The notes beneath the pieces are model-generated. The model ran no database searches. It worked only from the letters and a program-made list of their open reading frames with translations, and had not been told where the DNA came from. From contig JBCAQO010000014.1 of NCBI GenBank assembly GCA_039111635.1, positions 62,001 to 126,000 on the forward strand: a stretch of 64,000 nucleotides of DNA, written 5' to 3'. Shown here piece after piece: positions 12,401 through 21,839 of the stretch. Source of the DNA: Heterobasidion occidentale. Its lineage: Eukaryota > Basidiomycota > Agaricomycetes > Russulales > Bondarzewiaceae. Positions within the stretch are counted from its first letter, which is position 1; every line of letters begins with the position of its first letter. A program made the translations under genes and the position numbers.

Positions 12401-12756
12401 AAACCAAAAATATCCACATAAAGCCTGGTCAGATACCAGAGGAAACCCTCAAGATAATTCCATATGCTGCAGCCCTGACAAAGCTACACCATCAAAGATT
12501 GAAAGAAGTCAACAAGGACTTGGTCCTCTTGCAAGAGCGGGAGGGCGTCTAAGGGTCTTTCAAGCTGGGAGAGGGATTCCATGCCGTAGAAGGCGATACG
12601 GACGTGATCAATAGAGAAAAGGTAGTCCAAAGGCTGAGGCAGTGTACTGGACTCATCCAGCCGCCAACGTATGAGGAGGGTGTCAATGATAACGTTGATG
12701 ATACAGGATCCCTCTACCATGATAGCAGTGAGGAGAATGATAGTGAAGGGAGTTGA
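9467..12756 (+). pseudogene. Coiled-coil/DUF6697-like gene, paralogue 2, damaged
   Basis: Same domain order as the 6.35-8.80 kb gene but on the + strand. An N-terminal coiled-coil exon (9467-9685, ISVLEDNLRDAHRDIASLE) ends at a possible GTAGCG donor. The next exon (about 10770-11299) reads IEALTSENQELQEQ, then a KKKDK patch. A DUF6697-like exon (about 11525-11930) contains LLRAPGQPGI, FVLWVKSGSEGWVYYGEYCL and LTSNEF. The C-terminal exon (from about 12237) starts QLNVLTLQCIGYDHAFVQD, matching NVLTLRPLGYDADFQEN of paralogue 1. The frame reaches TAA at 12550, but the same frame stays open beyond it (KLGEGFHAVEGDTDVINREK) to TGA at 12754, so the TAA looks like a nonsense mutation. The stretch at 11944-12190 needs a frameshift. 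The first intron would be about 1.1 kb and holds repeat-like sequence. Confidence 0.5.
9700..10650. repeat. Repeat-like insert inside an intron of paralogue 2
   Basis: The stretch is unlike its neighbours: it repeats CCGAAC/GTTCGG-type words many times and includes a 22-bp perfect palindrome at 10560-10581. It also has a TATAAAA box (about 10289) followed by AATAAA (about 10314), the signal arrangement of an LTR. I could not find convincing TG...CA ends or a target duplication, so its class is open; a degraded solo LTR is one possibility. Confidence 0.35.
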
Positions 12757-12989
12757 TCAGGTGGAATGGATATGATGTTTATTTGTGGTCGTGAATCGTC
12801 ATGAGGTTTAAATTGCGACCCGAAGATGAAAAGTTGGCCTCTGTTTGTACCCAAACGTCCCCATCAGATTTGCCTTGATGAAGAGATGCTCGAAACCTTG
12901 AGTGCTTGTGTTTGCAGGTGAGGAAGAATAAGACAACCACAGAACGGTCAAGATGGCCTTTATGTAGACTTGCATAAACATATGAAAGC

Positions 12990-13577
12990 TGTTATGACTT
13001 GACCGATCGGGGCCCTTCGCGGCCATGTCTAACCGATGGATCAAGCATCACATGCTAGGCGGCTCCACTACGGAGCGTACATCAAGGTATTCGGCATGTC
13101 CTTAGGAGCCGACAAGACCGGTGGTTCTTCAAGACATCGGTAGAGGCTATATGAGAGGGACATGAGGCTCACGAGGTTCACACAGTAATATGAGAGGCAT
13201 TCACATGCCATGGGCTTAGGGCTTATGGGTAAGCACCTCGTCGCACCATGATGGATCAGTGCGACTAGAGAAGTACAAGAGTAGGCGCCGGAGAGAAAGA
13301 CGGCGGCCACAACTCTCCTAGGATGGAAACCTGGAGAAGCACACGGACTCTTACCCTATACCCTATACAGTATATAAGGCCCATAGAATAGGCTGAGGAT
13401 CTTCAGTCTATTCTCTTCGTTCCTACACAGTCCTCACACTGTGTAACCTAGCACCAATCATTATTCCCTCCTGTATCGTTGCCTGATACAGTCGAGACTT
13501 CGCTCCCCACTCAGTCCACTGTGCGACCTAGGGAAGAACCTGTTACTCTTGGGTTACTGAACGAGCAGTTCGTAACA
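12990..13577 (+). repeat. Solo LTR, family A
   Basis: A 588-bp LTR running from TGTTATGACTTGACC to GCAGTTCGTAACA. It is flanked by the perfect 5-bp duplication AAAGC (12985-12989 and 13578-13582), with no internal sequence. It is therefore a solo LTR left by LTR-LTR recombination. It holds the family TATA box and predicted start. Confidence 0.93.
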
Positions 13578-13611
13578 AAAGCATCAGCTCTAAGGCGCCA
13601 TGAAACCGAGA

Positions 13612-14928
13612 CTATGCGATTGCAGAACATGACTTTTTAAAACTTACGGAATGAATGCACACAAAAATCAAGCCGTACACAACTTTCGATGCCGTCGAGT
13701 GAAGCAGCACCTTATGATGTACGGATACCTCAAGATCTCCATTCCTTAATTGCGGACGGGAGAGATTCCTGAGTTCTGCATTTTGGGGCACAAAGTCATT
13801 GTCCAAGCTCGTAACTTCGGATAACTCGTCACCATCTGCAGTGTCGTGCTGAGTCTGAAGATAGGGAGCTGAACCATGATGCGCCGGTGCCTCTATAGCC
13901 ATCTCGCCGCCACCATTGGTGTTATCAATGCCTGTGCCCTTAGACCATTCAAAAAACCTTATCATTGTCAAGTTGTCTTGAAAGTTTGTATCGTACCCAA
14001 GAGGATAAAGGGTCAAGACATTGAGAACCTATAAATGCAACTGAATGAGCCTTTCAAGGCCCCCTACCATGCGCTCTTGAACTGACTTCATCCCCTCTAT
14101 TCAAGGTGTCTAGGATGTCTTGAGCTGTGACAGACTTTTGGAAGGCTGGACCACCGCGGCGATCATGCTGCCGGTGACCTGAGTGGCCTATGTGCATAAG
14201 GATATTCAAGCTCGCATATGTGTGTAATACATGTGCTTTTGTTTTCTACAGAATGGCCTTTCCCTATGCAGCGCGTGTCTGGAAAAATAACCGTAAAATG
14301 ATGAGTTGGTCGACACGTTGATTTAGTGGAGACACCCTTTTGTTGGCAGAAGAACAGAATCTGCTGCGGAGAGTGGCTTCTCACTTTGATCCAGCATATA
14401 GTTGCCTACGTAGACCTACAGAGCCCTGTCCCTGGCCCAAAGAACAGAGACCACCAAGGATTGTCCAGTAGCTCCAATCAATTCGACAATTCATACCTAG
14501 CACACCCAGGTACGCAGGAAACCTGGGATTTGGATATCGCAACGAAAACACAACCTGACGAGGTTGGGTATTTGGGTTATGTTGCGTATAACTTTGCTAG
14601 TCGCGACAGATGTCTAGGAGGCACATCCGTAGATATCGGACAGAAAATGATGCAGTATAAAAGGAGCATATGACCGAGAAGGTGAACAAAGGAAAGATAG
14701 ATGGGAGGTTAAGAGGTTCGAAAGTTGAAATGCGATGTTGCAGAGAAATTTTCAAGGCGTCCATCGTCGTAGGTATGCCAACTAGTCCCAGATGTGTTAT
14801 CTGTTAGGAAAACCATGCTGGAAAGACTGCGAGATATATGAAGATCCTGCCACCACATTTAACAAGTGGGAATTGTGCACCTGCTCCCTCAACTGAATGC
14901 CTATTATGAGGTCAAACATTGCAATGTG
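13612..14928 (-). pseudogene. Coiled-coil/DUF6697-like gene, paralogue 3, C-terminal part
   Basis: The exon 14016-13612 reads LNVLTLYPLGYDTNFQDN and ends in an acidic region, parallel to the last exon of paralogue 1. Between about 14670 and 14240 the minus strand is collinear at DNA level with the DUF6697-like exons of paralogue 1, but stops and frameshifts interrupt it. The upstream coiled-coil part is cut off by element A1 at 14928, and matching sequence is found inverted at 47123-47796. The gene was probably decaying before the insertion, because lesions lie outside the transposon too. Confidence 0.6.
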
Positions 14929-15516
14929 TGTTATGACTTGACCGATTGGGGCCCTTCAGGGTTGGTCTAACCGATGGATCAAGCATCACATGCTAGGTGG
15001 CTCCACTACAGAGCGTACATCAAGGTATTCGGCATGTCCTTAGGAGCCGACAAGACCGATGGTTCTTCAAGACATCGGTAGAGGCTATAGGAGAGGGACA
15101 TGGGGCTCAAGAGATAGGTACACAGATAAGGGAGGCATTCACATGCCATGGGCTTAGGGCTTATGGGTAAGCACCTCATCACACCATGATGGATCAGTGT
15201 GACTGGAGAAGTACAAGAGTAGGCACCGGCTGAGAGAGACGGCGACCACAGCTCTCCTGGGATGGAAACCCGGAGAAGCACACGGACTCTTACCCTATAC
15301 CCCATACAGTATATAAGGCCCATAGAATAGGCTGAGGATCTTCAGTCTATTCTCTTCGTTTCCACACAGTCCCCACACTGTGTAACTTAGAGCCAATCAT
15401 TATTCCCTCCTGTATCGTTGCCCGGTACAGTTGAGACTTTGTCCGTCACTCAGTCCATCGTGCGACCTAGGGAAGAACCTGTTACTCTTGGGTTATCGAA
15501 CGAGCAGTTTGTAACA
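14929..15516 (+). repeat. 5' LTR of element A1
   Basis: 588 bp, TG...CA ends. It shares private variants with the A1 3' LTR halves at 36001-36134 and 47797-48254, for example the tract around 15110-15130 reading AAGAGATAGGTACACAGATA, which shows they are one pair. Confidence 0.93.
15310..15353 (+). promoter_or_regulatory. LTR promoter and predicted RNA start, family A
   Basis: TATATAAGG at 15310-15318 is followed 34 nt on by AGTCTATTCT (15344-15353), the proposed RNA 5' end. An inverted repeat GAATAGGCTGA / TCAGTCTATTC spans the interval. The start is inferred from spacing and from its match to the primer-binding site. Confidence 0.6.
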
Positions 15517-15518
15517 CT

Positions 15519-15528
15519 AGAATAGACT
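15519..15528 (+). other. Primer-binding site, self-priming type (A1)
   Basis: AGAATAGACT, 2 nt after the 5' LTR, is the exact reverse complement of AGTCTATTCT at the predicted RNA start (15344-15353). No tRNA 3' end (TGG...) is seen at the LTR border. This is the arrangement known for Tf1 of fission yeast, where the RNA 5' end folds back as primer. Confidence 0.7.
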
Positions 15529-16001
15529 CACTTTTGCCCCTACCTTGCACCACACTTTGCTTGCTGCCACACTCTGTCTCACAACCCTCATCGGTGGCAT
15601 AGACCCCCACCGAAGAGAGTTACTTCACACACCCTGGAGCAAGACCTAGGCCTAGGATTTCCACCAGGCACTAGACGAACCCATAACCAACTTCGACAGA
15701 ACAATTGTCCTATCCATCAAAGAGAAAACCACTGGTATTACTCTGACACCAATCGGCCAGCACCCCAAACTTTGATAACTGCTCGTACCGAGAAGGGCAA
15801 TACTTCTTCACAAGAGAAGACGGAACAGAAGCTGAGTGGGCTTGGGACGAAACAGCAGAAGACTGGGTAGAACCACCCCAGTACAGGAACCCCGAACTGG
15901 AAATCCCGGACACATCGGAAGAAGAAGAAGGAACATCCGAGTCCGAATCCTCGGATATTCAAACACCAATCAACACCCGAAACATTGAAGACAATACCAT
16001 T

Positions 16002-16967
16002 ATGTCGACAAACCCTACAGACCCCCCCGCACTCACATCGTCGGGAAGGGGCAAGCTTAAACTCCCTGATAACTTCGAGGGAGACCGAACACAATCACAG
16101 AAATTCATCATGAATTGCCTCCTCCTTTTCACAGCAGAATCGGACTGGTACAAGACGGATGCGGACAAAGTTTCCCTAGCCCTCTCATGCATGAGATATG
16201 GAACAGCCGGCGTCTGGGCAGAAAGTTTCTTGAAGAAGACAGTAGGGGCGACCTGGCCCAAAACCCTTGGAACTTGGGCTGACTTTCACGACAGGTTTAA
16301 ACTCCAGTTCAAGGAGACGAACCTTACGGATAAAGCCCGAAGCGCTCTCATGTCTTTCTCTCAAGGGAAGATGACGGTGGATGAATACTCGAATCAATTC
16401 ATCCTTATAGCCGCCGACGCCGACATCACCAACAAGGAACAAGTTCCTTACTTCCAGAGGGGGCTCGATCCGAGAGTCATGGACAAGATCTACGACAAAG
16501 AAACACCACCGAAGGACACAATCCAAGATTGGGTCAACACTGCCTGTGAAATAGACGGACACTTGAGAGCCCGAAGTGCTCAAAAGGCGATCCTCGCCAA
16601 CTCCACCTCATTCCGAAGCGACTTCCTCAATTGTTTCCACCTCCAACCAGCTCGCCGATACAACTCTACCACCGCCCCTCGCAGAATGAACAACCAGGTG
16701 GTCGACATGGACATTGACGCCTCTCGAAAGAGAGATGCCGCTTGCCAGAAACGCACTTATGATGGCAAGCTTACCACTCGCTGTTTTAACTGCGGAAAAT
16801 CAGGGCATTGGGCGTCTGACTGCCATTCCCCTCGTAGAGGCATTCCCCCGTCTCGAGGAAATCCGCGCAAGTTGTTGGGCGGAGGAGGTAGACGAACTCG
16901 CGCTGCAGACATGGAGGATGAAGATGAGCAAGAATCCCCATTGGGAGATGATGCGAGACTACATTGA
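16002..16967 (+). CDS. gag: Gag of element A1
   Basis: Open frame of 321 aa for the capsid/nucleocapsid protein. Residues about 15-200 resemble the retrotransposon Gag domain (KLPDNFEGDRTQSQKF, WAESFLKKTVGATWP, GKMTVDEYSNQF, VPYFQRGLDPRVMDKIY). A CCHC zinc knuckle, CFNCGKSGHWASDC, lies near residues 262-275. The open frame also extends upstream of this Met through an acidic stretch (TSEEEEGTSESESSD) with no ATG; a C run there has four C against five in element A2, shifting the frame. So the true N-terminus is unsure. The C-terminal end overlaps other open frames up to about 17218 and may be frameshifted. Confidence 0.85.
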   Translation: MSTNPTDPPALTSSGRGKLKLPDNFEGDRTQSQKFIMNCLLLFTAESDWYKTDADKVSLALSCMRYGTAGVWAESFLKKTVGATWPKTLGTWADFHDRFKLQFKETNLTDKARSALMSFSQGKMTVDEYSNQFILIAADADITNKEQVPYFQRGLDPRVMDKIYDKETPPKDTIQDWVNTACEIDGHLRARSAQKAILANSTSFRSDFLNCFHLQPARRYNSTTAPRRMNNQVVDMDIDASRKRDAACQKRTYDGKLTTRCFNCGKSGHWASDCHSPRRGIPPSRGNPRKLLGGGGRRTRAADMEDEDEQESPLGDDARLH

Positions 16968-17296
16968 GGATTGGAGGAGGGGAGTTCTCATGGCCACCAC
17001 CGTCGGGTACCACAACCTGGTAATTCGGTGGAACGTGAGGACCCTCCCGCAAGAAGGGGAGGATCACGCCAGAGCGATGGAGAACACTACGTACTGCCTA
17101 ACGGACGACGAAGCAACGGACCCGTCCGTGATACTAATGGCGTCCGAGCGCTCTTCCAAGAAGTAGGGGAGGCTAAGGCCAAGCAAATGCTGGTGGACCT
17201 GGCAGAGGATTTTTCCTGACCTCTCCTTCACCAGCCGAAGAGAGAGGGTCAAGGAAACTCGAATATGATTCCCCGTTATGTATTCAAATCGGAGCA

Positions 17297-17974
17297 ATGA
17301 ACAGTCACATCATCACCCCCATTCGACTTGACGTACGATTGACAACTTGAGGAAGAAGCGCTGGAGCCAGAGCCGCCATCGACTCAGCATGCAAAGGGAT
17401 CTTGGTAAACGAGAAATGGGTACAGAGGCACAACCTTCTCACCTATCCCTTAAACCGCCCCATCCGTGTTCGCAACGTCAATGACACCATCAACAAGGCA
17501 GGCCTCATTCGACAAGGCCTAGACGCAAATCTCACCGTTAAAGACAGATGGAGGAGAACTCACACTGAACGCGTCCAGATGTTCATCACCGATCTAGGAA
17601 AAGACGACATGCTCCTAGGAACGGATTGGTTGAAATACCACGACCCCTCCATCGGGTGGAGGCGCTGTGAAGTACACTTTGATCAATGCCTCAGAGATTG
17701 CCAACAACCATATGGGTTTACTAAGGCAAGGGAAGAGCCTACCAAGAAGGCATGGCTAGCAAAACTACGCGGTGACAAGATTCCTCAGCAGACGAAACCG
17801 TGTCTTGTCTCAGAACCGGTAGGACCTTCGTGGACTTGGACTAAAGAACAATGGGACCAAGTACCAACGAAGGAGTGGAAAACTCGGTTTATGGAGCTGC
17901 TCGAGCACAAATCCCGACAACGCAAAGCTTGGAAATGGCTCGAGGAACAAGTAACCGAAAGGAAGGAACGCTGA
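17297..17974 (+). pseudogene. Retropepsin and linker region of element A1
   Basis: Begins MNSHIITPIRLDV. An in-frame TGA at 17348 replaces the CGA seen in element A2. The protease-like core follows: AAIDSACKGILVN, then DMLLGTDWL. The catalytic triad reads DSA rather than the usual DSG/DTG. A charged linker (RQRKAWKWLEEQVTERKER) leads toward RT and stops at 17972-17974, where A2 stays open. Confidence 0.7.
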
Positions 17975-18157
17975 CAAGCTCAACAAGAGGTAGTCCAGGG
18001 CGAAGCTTCAAGAGAGGTCGCTGAAGAAGCGCAAACACTGTTTGACTCCTCCGCAACGGATAGCGGAGAAGAAGCCGTCATTAGAAAAGTAGCTCCAGAG
18101 CCCTCTGGCTTCGCAAGTTTTGATGAAGACCTAGAGGAAGAAATCGACACCACCGAC

Positions 18158-19459
18158 TTGAAAAGCCGTGTGCCATCGGAATACCATTCTTACCTCGACA
18201 TCTTCAGCGAGAGACAATCGCAGAGGCTTTCCCAACACACAATATGGGACCACGCGATAAATCTCAAGCCATCTTTTGTACCCCAGGCCCCACAAATATT
18301 CCCCTTGAGCCCGGAAAAACATGACGAGCTAGGGAAATTCGTCAAGGAGCACCTTTCTAGGGGAACAATATGTCGGTCAATAGCACATAGCGCGGCCTCC
18401 TTCTTCTTTATAAATAAGAAGGATGGAAAACTACGCCCGGTACAGGATTATTGCCACCTTAACAAACACACCATCCGAGACGTCTGCCCTCTGCCATTAA
18501 TCCAAGAACTTTTGGACATCATTAAGGGCGTGACGGTATTCTCGAAGCTCGATGTTCGGTGGGGATATAACAACGTGCGCATCAAGGAAGGAGACGAATC
18601 CAAAGCGGCCTTCGTCACACCCTTGGGGCTCTTTGAACCTACAGTAATGTTCTTTGGACTCTGCAACTCCCCGGGAACCTTCCAAGCCATGATGAACATG
18701 ATCTTCCAGGAACTCATCTTGGCTCGGAAAATAGCGGTATATATGGATGACATCCTCATCTTCACGAAGACCACAGCAGAACACATTGTGATTCTTCAGC
18801 GAGTCCTCCAAATCCTGCGTGACAACGATCTTTACCTCAAACCAGAGAAGTGTGAGTTTCACAAGGAGAAACTGAACTACCTTGGATATACGATCTCAAA
18901 AGACCACGTCGCTATGGAAGACTCGAAGATTGAAGCTATCCAGGAATGGCCCATCCCACGCACAGTCCGCAACATCCGATCTTTCTTAGGCTTAGGGAAC
19001 TTCTACCGACAATTCATTGACAAGTTCTCCTTGATTGCTCGGCCCCTGCACGACCTCACGAAGAAAGATACGAGATGGGAGTGGACCACGGAGTGCCAAC
19101 AGGCGTTTGACCGACTGAAGAAAGCCTTCATCAGTCAACCCGTCCTGCTATACCCTGACCCAATGTGCCCCTACCGGCTCGTCACCGACACTTCCCTCAC
19201 TGCATACGGTGCAGTCCTCTTACAGGAAGGACCTGATAATGACTGGCACCCCGTTGCCTACCTCTCGGGATCGTTCTCACCACCCGAACGAAATTATGAC
19301 GTACATGATTGCGAACTCCTTGCTATTATCAAAGCACTGGAACACTGGAAACACTACCTTGAGGACGCTAGACACCCCTTTGAGGTCTGGACGGACCACA
19401 AGAACCTGGAGCACTTTCAGACGACAAGCGCGCTGGAGTCTGTTTTTGTCTCGATTTGA
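18158..19459 (+). pseudogene. pol: Reverse transcriptase and RNase H of element A1
   Basis: Ty3/gypsy RT blocks in order: SPEKHDELGKFVKEHL, KKDGKLRPVQDYCHLNKHT, VFSKLDVRWGYNNVRI, FGLCNSPGTFQAMMN, VYMDDILIF (catalytic DD) and LNYLGYTIS. RNase H follows: RLVTDTSLTAYGAVL, DCELLAIIKALEHW and VWTDHKNLEHF supply the acidic residues. At about 19427 roughly 20 nt present in A2 are missing, shifting the frame just after HKNLEHF. Polymerisation and RNA removal act in the virus-like particle. Confidence 0.92.
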
Positions 19460-20415
19460 CTTCCAGCTCAGTTACAAGGCTGGAACTACTAATCATGCCG
19501 ATGCTCTGTCCAGGCGTCCAGACCTTAGTGAGGGGGTGGATTCTGATAACAAGGCACAGACTCTGCTCCCATCCAGACTTTTCACCAAGTCCAGTGAAAC
19601 CCTAGTAGAGTCAAGCGAAAGCATACACGTCAAAGCAACAGAACTTGTATCCTCGGACATTCTCTCCCTTATTCGACACTCGCGCTCGGAACACGATTTG
19701 CTAGTCGACGTCGCCCTCAAGAAATTGCTGGACAAAGGACCGAAAGCAATGAAGGGTGACCTAGGAAAGTGGACACATGAAGATGGTATCACAAGACGTG
19801 ACGGTTACATATGTGTCCCAAAGGACGACCTCCTTCGACGAATGATTGTCAAGATGCACCATGATACTATGGCTACAGGACACCCAGGCCAAGCAAAGAC
19901 CTTGGAATTGGTACAGCGCTATTATTGGTGGTCAAGCATGACCAAATTCGTACACCAATACGTGGATGGATGCGCAGTTTGCCAATCTACCAAGAACCTG
20001 CCCCACAGGACCCATCCACCAATCCAAGCATTGGAAACCACAAACATCCCTTGGCACTTCATCTCCACCGACTTTGTAACAGACCTCCCGGAAAGCAGAG
20101 GCTACGACTCGATCAACGTGGTGGTCAATCAGGGCCTGTCAAAAGGAATAGTCATAACTCCGTGCAAGAAGACAATCACGGCCGAAGAAACTACGACACT
20201 TTTCCAGGACAATGTGTTCAAACGATACGGTCTACCAACCAAGGTGGTGTCCGACAGAGGTCCTCAATTTGCGGCAAAATTCACAAGGGAACTATGGAAA
20301 GGAATGGGGATCACCCCTGCCCTCAGCACAGCTTACCATCTCCAAACAGACGGAGAAACGGAACGGGTGAACCAAGAGATCGAGCAATTCCTGTGAGTGT
20401 TCTGCAACTACCACC
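19440..20415 (+). pseudogene. pol: Integrase of element A1, N-terminal and catalytic part
   Basis: Resumes after the frame slip with WSLFLSRFDFQLSYKAG and ADALSRRPD. The zinc-binding HHCC region (HHDTMATGHPG ... CAVCQ) follows. Core residues sit in ISTDFVTDLPE, VVSDRGPQF and TDGETERVNQEIEQF. A TGA (20394-20396) interrupts just before the A2 insertion point. It continues at 31305 in the same element. Confidence 0.88.
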
Positions 20416-21037
20416 TGTTACGAACTGCTCGTTCAGTAACCCAAGAGTAACAGGTTCTTCCCTAGGTCGCACAATGGACTGAGTGGTGGACGGAGTCTCG
20501 ACCGTATCAGACGTTGATACAGGAGGGAATAATGATTGGCTCTAAGTTACACAGTATGAAGACTTGTGTAAGAACGAAGAGCTTCGTATTCGAAGATACG
20601 AGTGAACGAAGAGAATAGACTGAAGATCCTCAGCCTATTCTATGGGCCTTATATACTGTATGGGGTATAGGGTAAGAGTCCGTGTGCTTCTCCAGGTTTC
20701 CATCCTAGGAGAGCTGTGGTCGCCGTCTTTCTCATCCGGCGCCTACTCCTGTACTTCTCCAATCGCACTGATCCATCATGGTGCGACGAGGTGCTTACCC
20801 ATAAGCCCTAAGCCCATGGCATGTGAATGCCTCCCTTATTACTGTGTGAACCTCGTGAGCCTCATGTCCCTCTCATATAGCCTCTACCGATGTCTTGAAG
20901 AACCACCGGTCTTGTCGGCTCCTAAGGACATGCCGAATACCTTGATGTACGCTCCGTAGTGGAGCCGCCTAGCATGTGATGCTTGATCCATCGGTTAGAC
21001 ACGGCCGCGAAGGGCCCCGATCGGTCAAGTCATAACA
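20416..21037 (-). repeat. 3' LTR of element A2
   Basis: 622 bp. It is longer than the 588-bp A1 LTR mainly because of an insert of about 34 bp around 20570-20605. There a copy of AACGAAGAG flanks a short inverted repeat (CTTCGTAT/ATACGAG). A 105-aa open frame on the + strand is antisense to the LTR. Confidence 0.93.
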
Positions 21038-21052
21038 TTACCCCCTTTCTAG
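21038..21052 (-). other. Polypurine tract of element A2
   Basis: On the minus strand the sequence reads AGAAAGGGGGTAA directly before the 3' LTR. This is the plus-strand primer position; the same tract precedes the A1 LTR at 36001 and, with one G fewer in A3, the A3 and A4 LTRs. Confidence 0.8.
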
Positions 21053-21839
21053 GTCCCAACTCCTGAGGGGACTACTCGCTTGAGCTTCATCGTCATTCCA
21101 CGTACAATTGCTTTCTGGTCGTCAAAATAGATTGGGATGCGTCTTCCCAATATTACTTCATTTTCTGGGGCGAAGACTGACCTACGTCGTTTACAACGCC
21201 TAGGAGTTTTCCGTCTCCGTTGAGCTGTTTGATTTGAAGTTCATGGTATTGGCATAACTCAATACCATGCCCCTTCTCCCGGTGTTCTTCCTTCACCGCA
21301 CGTTTTGTGTGAGTACACTCCTAGAGTCAATAGGCAGCTACTCGACCAGGGCTCCCTGGTAGGTTTGATGAGCCAGTGTCATCTGGCGACGATGCAGAAA
21401 GGTGTCGTGCAAATGATTATAGGATGAAATAGAAACTCGTCTGTGGATGGGTGTGTGTGTCGTTCTTCTTCTAAGTGCCGAAGGCCATGCTTTAGTGTTT
21501 CCAGGATAGATCTTCATCTCCTTGATCTCCGGTATCGAGGGGGACTCCAGGTGTGTGGGTTGATCGCTTTACTAAGGCTTAGGCCCACCAACCTATCGAG
21601 GGTGAACAGTCCTCGACTTGTTTTGAGTCCGGCAAGACCCCTTTGAAGATCCCTAACTCTGTCAAGCCCAAACGGTGGCCCGTCCTGGTTAGGAGATTGA
21701 GTGTTCGTCCAGAGTTTGTTTTTCACAAGGGAGCGAGAATTGTAGCAGCGCTCCAGTATTGAACACAAGGTAAGGGACTTTGAAGAATAGACTTTGAACC
21801 CATGGTCTCTTGAATAGATCATGGTATCCACCTTGACGG

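Larger units (their letters stand above)
14929..20415 (+). mobile_element. Element A1, 5' segment (Ty3/gypsy chromovirus, family A)
   Basis: Starts with a 588-bp 5' LTR preceded by target site ATGTG (14924-14928). Inside are gag, protease, RT, RNase H and most of integrase in the order of Ty3/gypsy elements. It is cut at 20415 by element A2, with CCACC duplicated at 20411-20415 and 31300-31304, and resumes at 31300. The coding part has several lesions (see the gene entries), so the copy is dead. Confidence 0.93.

Noticed and set aside
14929..15516. tRNA-type primer-binding site after the family A LTR
   Set aside because: No TGG-starting match to a tRNA 3' end is present at the border; complementarity to the LTR itself is exact.
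20642..20959. 105-aa open frame antisense to the family A LTR, seen again at 13068, 15006, 30905 and 43726
   Set aside because: It recurs only because the LTR recurs; it spans the LTR promoter side, shows no domain, and varies in ways that do not favour coding. I treat it as a shadow.
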